Shown piece after piece: positions 56,752 to 64,000 of a stretch of 64,000 nucleotides of DNA (positions are counted from its first letter, which is position 1; every line of letters starts with the position of its first letter). The stretch comes from an uncultured Saccharospirillaceae bacterium. Its GTDB lineage: Bacteria > Pseudomonadota > Gammaproteobacteria > Pseudomonadales > Oceanobacteraceae. The position numbers and the translations under genes were made by a program. The stretch spans positions 124,001 through 188,000 of the forward strand of contig CANNFT010000007.1 in assembly GCA_947503895.1 (NCBI GenBank). Direction: 5' to 3'. The notes under the pieces are model-generated. The model did not search any database, had not been told where the DNA came from, and was given only the letters and a program-made list of their open reading frames with translations.

Positions 56752-57570
56752 ATGTCGTCTCTTGAATCCATTTTAAACTTTGCAACACAACTCGCTGAAA
56801 AAGCCGGTGACTTAATTGTTGAAATGCGATCAGGAAAACACCTATCTGTGGATTTTAAACAGGGTATCGAACTGGTCACCAACGCAGACATTGCTGCTGA
56901 CAAATTGATAACGTCCGCCATACAGGATCAATTTCAAGATCACCGAATTCTCGCCGAAGAATCGGCACCCGATCTTGAAAAAATATCTGATTTATCCACC
57001 CCGCTTTGGATCATTGATCCAATCGATGGCACGGTTAATTATGCACACAACCACCACCAAGTCGCGATTAGTATTGCTTATTGTGTGCGTGGAAAAGTGC
57101 AGGTAGGCGTGGTGTATTGTCCGTTCCAAGCTGAAATGTTTACGGCCATACGAGGACAAGGTGCATGGTTAAACGACCAACCATTACAAACCAGCTCTGT
57201 TAACGACATTCAACGTGCAATCGTCGCAACCGGTTTTCCATACGATAAGTCCGAAACCTTACCCTTATTGATGAAACGACTGGAATCCATTTTACAACAT
57301 TGCGCTGATGTTCGCCGATTAGGCTCGGCCGCGCTCGATATTTGCTGGGTGGCTATGGGTAGATTAGATGCTTACTATGAAACAGTCAGTCCCTGGGATT
57401 TTGCCGCTGCGCAACTCATTGCCAGAGAGGCAGGAGCATTATGCGGGCATTTTATCGACGTTCCTGCCGACATGCCGGAAGAACTCTACGGTGAGAATCT
57501 TCTGATCAGCAACCCACACTTATTTAAACCATTAAAATCGCTTTTGGCGGATGCAGAAAACGCCCGTTAG
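56752..57570 (+). CDS. Inositol monophosphatase-family enzyme
   Basis: 272 residues. Metal/phosphate-binding motifs: ILAEES (first Glu), WIIDPIDGTVNYAH (DPIDGT), and the C-terminal SPWDFAAAQLIAREAGA (WD). Related to SuhB/IMPase; may hydrolyse inositol-1-phosphate or similar sugar phosphates. ATG 56752 chosen since AGGA is close upstream; an ATG at 56725 is in frame. Convergent with the lipase foldase gene. Confidence 0.93.
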   Translation: MSSLESILNFATQLAEKAGDLIVEMRSGKHLSVDFKQGIELVTNADIAADKLITSAIQDQFQDHRILAEESAPDLEKISDLSTPLWIIDPIDGTVNYAHNHHQVAISIAYCVRGKVQVGVVYCPFQAEMFTAIRGQGAWLNDQPLQTSSVNDIQRAIVATGFPYDKSETLPLLMKRLESILQHCADVRRLGSAALDICWVAMGRLDAYYETVSPWDFAAAQLIAREAGALCGHFIDVPADMPEELYGENLLISNPHLFKPLKSLLADAENAR

Positions 57571-57589
57571 CCGTTTGACTTGATTGTCG

Positions 57590-58624
57590 TTAATCCTGTT
57601 CCGTTGCCATTAATTCGTACGCTTTTAATCGGCGCTGCTCACTATCATCAAAGGCAGATTGTTTAAGCCGTTCATACTGTTCGTTTTTTTCTTCTTCAGA
57701 GAGATCAGAATTATTTGTGATTTCCGCTTTGTCTTCGAGGTAGGTGTTTACACGACGTTTCCATTCTGTTCGCTGTTTCTCAAGCGCTTGAATTCTTAAT
57801 GCGGCATCCTGACCAAATGCTTGAGCATTCACGTCAAATTGGGCTTCCGCACTCGCGCCGGACGCTTTCATGGCTTCAACCTTGGAAAAAACATTTGATA
57901 TACGCTGAGTCTCATCTCGTAGTTCGCTCAATTCAGGCGGTAATTGATCTTCTAGTGCCGACAACTGAGCCTGCTTTTCGGCCTCGGTCAATTGTGTTTG
58001 ATGCATGATTTCTAATTTTGACAACATGTAGTCATCATAGATTTCATCAAAACCAAAAAACGCATCGGCGGCTTCAGGGCTAAAGTATTCCCGCCGTTTA
58101 TTTCGTAATTGTTCTAACTGCATGCGCATATGTTGAACATTATTGAGATCGAAATCAGCCATTTCGTCTGTGCCTTGCTCTAATTCGACCAACGCTTTTT
58201 TATATAGAATATAATCATTAAACAATTTTAATGCTTCGCTGCGTGCTGGTTCCTGTAAATTGAGATGAATATCTTCTTTAATCATATTTAAAACTTGATC
58301 CAATTCAAACTCACCCAGCGTTGATAAAAAATATTCAAACCGATGTTTAATATCATCGTTTAGAATTAAATGGCCCTGATCATCAACAGCATAAAGGCCG
58401 TCAATTTCGGTTCCTTTCAAAGATATCCCACTTTGATCAATCGCGAGTTGATCAAACACGGTTAATGCCGGAGCGTCTTGTTTTGCTGTCTGCGATGCCG
58501 CTACCTGTGAAGGCTCAGCCAATTTAGGGGCGTCTGCTTGATGCGTCAAAACCGCCGTGGGGTTAGGGTTCCAAAACCAAAGTAATGCGAATATGAAGAG
58601 CAAGGATAGAATGATTTTCCACAT
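57590..58624 (-). CDS. Lipase-specific foldase (lipase chaperone, Lif family)
   Basis: 344 residues. A single N-terminal membrane helix (about 2-18, then NPNPTAV) anchors it in the inner membrane; the rest is a periplasmic, highly charged helical arch. The Lif motif is seen as HRFEYFLSTLGE (cf. RxxFDY(F/C)L(S/T)A), with Glu in place of Asp. It folds the neighbouring lipase before type II secretion. Lies 137 bases downstream of the lipase gene with a hairpin between. Confidence 0.93.
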   Translation of the reverse strand: MWKIILSLLFIFALLWFWNPNPTAVLTHQADAPKLAEPSQVAASQTAKQDAPALTVFDQLAIDQSGISLKGTEIDGLYAVDDQGHLILNDDIKHRFEYFLSTLGEFELDQVLNMIKEDIHLNLQEPARSEALKLFNDYILYKKALVELEQGTDEMADFDLNNVQHMRMQLEQLRNKRREYFSPEAADAFFGFDEIYDDYMLSKLEIMHQTQLTEAEKQAQLSALEDQLPPELSELRDETQRISNVFSKVEAMKASGASAEAQFDVNAQAFGQDAALRIQALEKQRTEWKRRVNTYLEDKAEITNNSDLSEEEKNEQYERLKQSAFDDSEQRRLKAYELMATEQD

Positions 58625-58698
58625 AGTTGGCTACATCAGTAATCGAGGGGGTAAGCTTTAAACAACAGTACTGGATCTTAGCGAGGATGAAAACGGGT

Positions 58699-58734
58699 AA
58701 AAGGATAAAGGCGTCAACGCGCCTCTATCCTTTT
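58699..58734 (-). terminator. Hairpin between lipase and foldase genes
   Basis: AAAAGGATA and GGCG pair with CGCC-like and TATCCTTTT across a TCAA loop, with two mismatches. In leftward RNA the descending arm ends in TCCTTTT, so it can act as a leaky terminator. It would lower foldase relative to lipase mRNA. Structure seen; effect inferred. Confidence 0.5.
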
Positions 58735-58761
58735 GGTGTTTTCATGAAACTCGATGACGCT

Positions 58762-60380
<1,619 letters not shown>

Positions 60381-60419
60381 AGACACCTCGATTAAAGGTG
60401 TCTATTCAAATGATTTGAA
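60381..60419. other. Hairpin and palindrome 3' of the acyl-CoA dehydrogenase gene
   Basis: AGACACCT-CGATTAA-AGGTGTCT (60381-60403) is an 8-bp stem with a 7-base loop. Next to it is the odd palindrome TTCAAAT-G-ATTTGAA (60405-60419). Together they lie 33-70 bases past the dehydrogenase stop. No U run follows in leftward RNA, so termination is uncertain. Confidence 0.45.
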
Positions 60420-60451
60420 GTTTCTATGCCTTGAATTGCACAGCCAATCGC

Positions 60452-62170
60452 TCATGCCAATTGTGGTTTAGCACGCTTAATAATGGCTTTTGTACCCACG
60501 CCTGAGGGTAAAGTGCCGTAGTAATGGCCACTCTGCCCCGCAATACGAGAAGCTAAGAAAGCGTCGGCTACAACATCATCACCAGATTGCAATAACACAT
60601 TAGCCTGCCAAGCCAGTGCCATTTTTTCGACCACTTGCCGTGCGCGAAACTCTAATGAACCGGTATCGCTGAAATCCTGTTTAATCACCTGAACATATCG
60701 ATCAAGCGCTTTGCTGCTACCTTGATTTCGGCTGATTTCGTGTATAAATGCTTCGATCACCTTCGGTTCCTTATGCATTGCTCTCAGCACATCTAAGCAC
60801 TGAACATTACCGGAACCTTCCCAAATGGCATTAATCGGCGCTTCTCGGTAAAGCCGCGGTAATATATTGTCTTCCACCACGCCGACACCGCCAATACATT
60901 CCATCGACTCATAAGTATGTTGTGGCGCGCGCTTGCAAATCCAATATTTACCCACTGCCGTCGCCACGCGATTAAACAATACCTCGTGCTCACTCGCCTG
61001 CCCATTTTGAATACGGTCTAATTGATTGGCCGTATGCATGGATATAGCCAAAGCCGCTTCGCTTTCTATCGCCAAATCCGCCAGCACATTTTGCATTAAT
61101 GGCTGGTCATGCAATGGCTGACCAAAGGCTTTTCGACCACCCGTGTGGTGTAAAGCTTGTGCCGCTGCCTGACGCATAATCGCTGCGGACCCCACCATGC
61201 AATCAAAACGCGTCATCGCCACCATTTCAATGATCGTCGGCACGCCGCGCCCTTCTTCGCCGATCATCCATGCCAAGGCACCTCGATATTCCACTTCACT
61301 GGACGCATTGGAAACGTTGCCCATTTTGTCTTTGATACGCTGGATGTACATTTCATTTTTGCTACCGTCGGGACGCCAACGCGGCAACAAAAAGCAGGAT
61401 AACTGAGGATGGCGGTCGTTCCCTCGCATTGTATAAGCCAACACTAAGAATGCATCGCACATGGGGGCCGAGCAAAACCATTTATGCCCTACTAGTTCAT
61501 ATTCTTGTCCTGCTCCTCCTTGGCCAATGGCATACGCTTGTGTGGTATTGGCTCGCACGTCACTGCCACCTTGCTTTTCCGTCATCGCCATGCCGATGGT
61601 GAGCCCATTTTTTTCATAAAATGGAATGTTTCGGCGGTCGTACTCATTGGATAATATTTTCGGAATCCACTGCTGGGCAATGTCGGGTTGATGTTGCAGC
61701 GCGGGCACCGCAGCAAACGTCATCGTTAACGGACAACCGGTTCCTGGGTCAGCCTGAGAGTGCATATACTCCATGCTCGCTCGCGCAACGTGCGCCCCTA
61801 TTTTGGCGTGCGCCCATGGTAGGTTGTGATGGCCTGCCTGAATGGCAGCCTCCATCAATTGATGATAGGCAGGGTGAAAATCTACTTGGTCAATTCGCTG
61901 ACCAAATCGGTCATGTGAAGAAAACTCAGGTTTGAATTTATTGGCCGCAAAGCCCGCGCTCCATAATTCGCCACCCAGTAATGCACCGTATTGTGAAAGG
62001 GATGGCGCATGCCAGTCACCGTGGAAATGACGGGTCCAATGCTGCAGTGCTAAATCGGACTCATACAGGTTAAAGTTTTCTAAGGCCGACGGTTGATTAA
62101 ATACTTCGTGCGTCTCTGCGCGGGTACGGCGATCAAACTCCGCATGCCTAGGTCGAGTGTCCGCATTCAT
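60452..62170 (-). CDS. Acyl-CoA dehydrogenase-family flavoprotein, AidB-like
   Basis: 572 residues from ATG 62170 (GGAAG ten bases upstream); the frame extends to GTG 62215. Opens HEVFNQPSALENFNLYESDL, like AidB. FAD/substrate motifs: TEKQGGSDVRANTT, HKWFCSAPMCDAFLVLA, RKAFGQPLHDQPLMQNVLAD, and the AidB-type IWEGSGNVQCLDVLRAM. Could be a branched-chain/medium acyl-CoA dehydrogenase or an AidB alkylation-response protein. Follows a tetR gene in the same operon, which is more like lipid metabolism than the Ada regulon. Confidence 0.88.
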   Translation of the reverse strand: MNADTRPRHAEFDRRTRAETHEVFNQPSALENFNLYESDLALQHWTRHFHGDWHAPSLSQYGALLGGELWSAGFAANKFKPEFSSHDRFGQRIDQVDFHPAYHQLMEAAIQAGHHNLPWAHAKIGAHVARASMEYMHSQADPGTGCPLTMTFAAVPALQHQPDIAQQWIPKILSNEYDRRNIPFYEKNGLTIGMAMTEKQGGSDVRANTTQAYAIGQGGAGQEYELVGHKWFCSAPMCDAFLVLAYTMRGNDRHPQLSCFLLPRWRPDGSKNEMYIQRIKDKMGNVSNASSEVEYRGALAWMIGEEGRGVPTIIEMVAMTRFDCMVGSAAIMRQAAAQALHHTGGRKAFGQPLHDQPLMQNVLADLAIESEAALAISMHTANQLDRIQNGQASEHEVLFNRVATAVGKYWICKRAPQHTYESMECIGGVGVVEDNILPRLYREAPINAIWEGSGNVQCLDVLRAMHKEPKVIEAFIHEISRNQGSSKALDRYVQVIKQDFSDTGSLEFRARQVVEKMALAWQANVLLQSGDDVVADAFLASRIAGQSGHYYGTLPSGVGTKAIIKRAKPQLA

Positions 62171-62226
62171 CTTTTCGAGACTTCCTTTATTATCTTTATT
62201 TTTAAGGTCAGCCACAGATTTAGCGC

Positions 62227-62883
62227 TTAACCTACTGCGTTCTTTTGGCCCACCGCCCGCAGTGCCAACGCGGTGATGGACTTCAATAAACCGGCTTGCT
62301 GATCATCGCTGAGCGACTCACGTTCAGACACCTGTTCTTCATAAGTGGAAGCGTGCGGTGCTAATGGGCCCACTAAAGCTTCCGACAATATGCCCACCAA
62401 AGCAGCTGCGGTGACGCTGGCATCTTGCTCCACAAATTCACCATTGCTGATGCCGTCATTAACCAGATCTTCGAAGGCTTCAGCGTAAGCAAATCGATAA
62501 TTGAGACGTTCTTTTTCAACCAATGGATCAACCGGCTCAGCCAATAGCGCATAAGCCAAACGAGGTGCTTTCAATGCACGTTCCGCGAAGGTCGACACCG
62601 CCCGAATAATTCGGTCAGCGGCGGGGCCCGCCACTTGTGCCGCCGTCGTCACGGCCTGCAACTCGTGCTCAGTCGCATGGCGAAACACTTCAGCCACTAA
62701 CTCAGCTTTGGAGGGAAAATGTCGATATATGGTCCCCGTGGCAATGCCAGACAATTTCGCGATTGGGGCCACAGAAGCGGCACCGAAGCCTCCTTGTGCC
62801 ACCAGCAACCGTGCCTCTTTTAAAATTCGCGCTCGAGTGCCTGCTTTCTTGGCTTGTGTGTGTTCTGTGGGTCGATAAACCAT
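62227..62883 (-). CDS. TetR/AcrR-family regulator
   Basis: 218 residues. N-terminal HTH (about 15-62) with SVAPIAKLSGIATGTIYRHF, the classic TetR signature ending TIYRHFPSKAELV. First gene of a two-gene unit with the acyl-CoA dehydrogenase, so it probably controls that gene and itself, with an acyl-CoA or fatty-acid-like inducer as a guess. ATG 62883 with GAGG eight bases upstream; operator-like repeats lie 16-42 bases before the start. Confidence 0.92.
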   Translation of the reverse strand: MVYRPTEHTQAKKAGTRARILKEARLLVAQGGFGAASVAPIAKLSGIATGTIYRHFPSKAELVAEVFRHATEHELQAVTTAAQVAGPAADRIIRAVSTFAERALKAPRLAYALLAEPVDPLVEKERLNYRFAYAEAFEDLVNDGISNGEFVEQDASVTAAALVGILSEALVGPLAPHASTYEEQVSERESLSDDQQAGLLKSITALALRAVGQKNAVG

Positions 62884-62898
62884 AAGTTGAACCTCGAT

Positions 62899-62925
62899 TC
62901 ATACTATGAGTGAACCAGCATTCAC
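62899..62925. promoter_or_regulatory. Two adjacent operator-like palindromes upstream of tetR
   Basis: TCATA-C-TATGA (62899-62909) and GTGAA-CCAGCA-TTCAC (62910-62925) abut each other directly upstream of the tetR start. They are good candidates for binding by the TetR protein encoded next to them. Binding is inferred. Confidence 0.5.
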
Positions 62926-63185
62926 ATCATGGGTCAAGTCGAAACTAGGAAAGGCATGGATGTGATCGCTGTTTATATATTAGACAATTTACGAATAAAC
63001 ATACGCTAACCGTAAGTTTGGGACAGCTTTAAAGGATATTTCAACTAACTGAAGACATTTTTAACATTTAGGTTTACGGCCAGTAATTGACCCTTTCAGC
63101 TGAGATGACAGGTTAAGACTAATAATCTATCCCCAAATGGGGGATTTAATTTGATTGATTGACCAATTAATCTTACAGTCGACGT

Positions 63186-63316
63186 TTGAGAGGAAAAACC
63201 CAACCCGCCAGGTTTGGAATGTGCGTTTTTCACCATTGCTCTTATGTAGAGTGATCTCTCCCATGGCACGTTGCTTTGCAACATTTTTGAGGCTGCCCAT
63301 TTGGCAGCTTTTTTTT
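63186..63316 (+). ncRNA. Candidate structured RNA or leader with tandem terminators
   Basis: Promoter-like TTGATT-N17-TACAGT (63151-63179) would start RNA near 63186. Hairpins follow: AAACC/GGTTT (63196-63215), AGAG-TGAT-CTCT (63248-63259), GTTGC-TTT-GCAAC then ATTTTTG (63270-63289), and GCTGCC-CATTT-GGCAGC with eight T (63292-63316). Two terminators in series end the unit ~135 bases before the next gene. It may be a free sRNA or an attenuating leader of the downstream gene. Another hairpin, ATCCCC-AAATG-GGGGAT (63128-63144), precedes the promoter. Confidence 0.45.
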
Positions 63317-63451
63317 GCCTGTTTGTTGGCGCATATCACCTTACTCTGTATTCATTCTTGCTCGCCTACTCATAATGCGGGTGAAAACTTTGCATCGTTG
63401 TCGCTTTTATAGAATAGTATTCATCAAAATAATAAGAACAGGCTTGAGGTT

Positions 63452-64000
63452 GTGCCAGACACGAAAAACCATGCTTTGAACCATAATATGTTTTGGCCTA
63501 AATTCTCCCCCGCAGTCGAAGATCAATTTCAGCAGCACCAGTTCGCCGAAAAAATCCCTCGGATTAGATTACTGGCTTTCACCGCCATCGGCATGATGCT
63601 GTTCTATAGCCTGATGGACGGCTATTTACTGGAAGGTACGGTCATCGCTTACACCATTGCGATCCGCCTAGGGTTAGACGTACCCATTATTTTGTTTACC
63701 CTATGGTTCAGCTACCGTTGCCAGAATTACGTGGCCTTTAATCGCGTTTACATTGGCAGTTACGCCATCACAGGCCTTTCCATCTTGGCCATATTATTTA
63801 TCTGCCGACATCACAATATTTCTCTGCCTTATGAAGGCTTATTTCTCTGGTTAATTTTCGGCTACTTCTTATTAGCCTTGCCTGTTCGTGCTGCCATTGT
63901 TGTCAACTGGAGCATCACGCTGCTGTACATATTCATGGAGGGGTACTTAGGAACAGCCGGTTCACAAGCACTGCATTACAACGGTTTCTTTCTGGTCAGC
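63452..64000 (+). CDS. N-terminal membrane part of a probable diguanylate cyclase (runs off the window)
   Basis: About 183 residues are present, with several membrane helices (FTAIGMMLFYSLMDGYLLEG, LDVPIILFTLWFSY, YAITGLSILAILFICR, LWLIFGYFLLALPVRAA). The helix motif FY..(M/W)D.Y.L matches the N-terminal part of the GGDEF protein at 45935, so a C-terminal GGDEF domain outside the window is predicted. The start is GTG 63452 with AGG-like purines upstream, or ATG 63488 in the same frame. Confidence 0.6.
   Translation, partial: MPDTKNHALNHNMFWPKFSPAVEDQFQQHQFAEKIPRIRLLAFTAIGMMLFYSLMDGYLLEGTVIAYTIAIRLGLDVPIILFTLWFSYRCQNYVAFNRVYIGSYAITGLSILAILFICRHHNISLPYEGLFLWLIFGYFLLALPVRAAIVVNWSITLLYIFMEGYLGTAGSQALHYNGFFLVS

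Noticed and set aside
63264..63280. Sequence TGGCACG followed by TTTGC, like a sigma-54 promoter
   Set aside because: GG and GC are 13 rather than 12 bases apart. Sigma-54 is strict about this spacing, and the sequence is better explained as part of a hairpin-terminator.

Overview
The window looks like chromosomal DNA of a marine-type gammaproteobacterium, probably from the Oceanospirillales/Pseudomonadales side. The basis is gene content: an initiator tRNA-rimP-nusA-infB block, minCDE, family B DNA polymerase II, DUF2788 and DUF4404 proteins, a PilH-like regulator, MioC, a subfamily I lipase with its foldase, and many cyclic-di-GMP proteins. G+C is moderate by eye and was not computed. I see no insertion sequence, prophage, CRISPR array or rRNA. 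The genus is an inference that I cannot settle.

Layout. 1-3.1 kb: tRNA-fMet, rimP, nusA and the start of infB, all leftward. 3.5-7.1 kb: a CHASE2 adenylate cyclase, a small unknown gene, and a GAF plus Fis-type-HTH regulator resembling NifA without its AAA+ engine. 7.1-7.9 kb: a gene-free stretch holding a -24/-12 promoter match and a structured RNA ending in an intrinsic terminator. 7.9-10.5 kb: a compact leftward operon (DUF4404, CBS, hydrolase, membrane protein) and DUF2788. 10.7-19 kb: mostly unrecognised genes among an FAD oxidoreductase, TetR, DUF481, PilH-like and MioC proteins, with two short genes under 50 codons. 19-21 kb: minCDE. 21-31 kb: transporters, small enzymes, a MarR/monooxygenase divergon, a decayed gene, a parvulin and trxB. 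31-40 kb: an unusual MshEN-domain protein, then a signalling cassette (NIT-domain hybrid kinase, CheR, REC-PAS-GGDEF-EAL) with abutting reading frames and an upstream periplasmic binding protein. 40-49 kb: a cluster of DnaA-box-like sites, a MATE pump, a zinc-binding-domain soluble chemoreceptor, a heme/B12-type ABC transporter, a diguanylate cyclase, an orphan periplasmic sensor, and a Fur-type promoter driving a RyhB-sized small RNA. 49-64 kb: cNMP-binding and pentapeptide proteins, polB, marC, a methyltransferase, a GGDEF-EAL protein, an inositol-monophosphatase-family enzyme, the lipase/foldase pair, a TetR-acyl-CoA dehydrogenase operon, a third structured RNA candidate, and the start of a second diguanylate-cyclase-like membrane protein.

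The genes point to a cell rich in second-messenger control (one class III cyclase, two GGDEF-EAL proteins, one GGDEF protein and probably a second, a cNMP-binding protein) with iron-responsive RNA regulation. The most interesting material lies between genes: the candidate iron-stress sRNA at 48188-48285, the candidate sigma-54 RNA at 7522-7733, and the decayed gene at 27924-28384 whose frame breaks all fall in short A runs.
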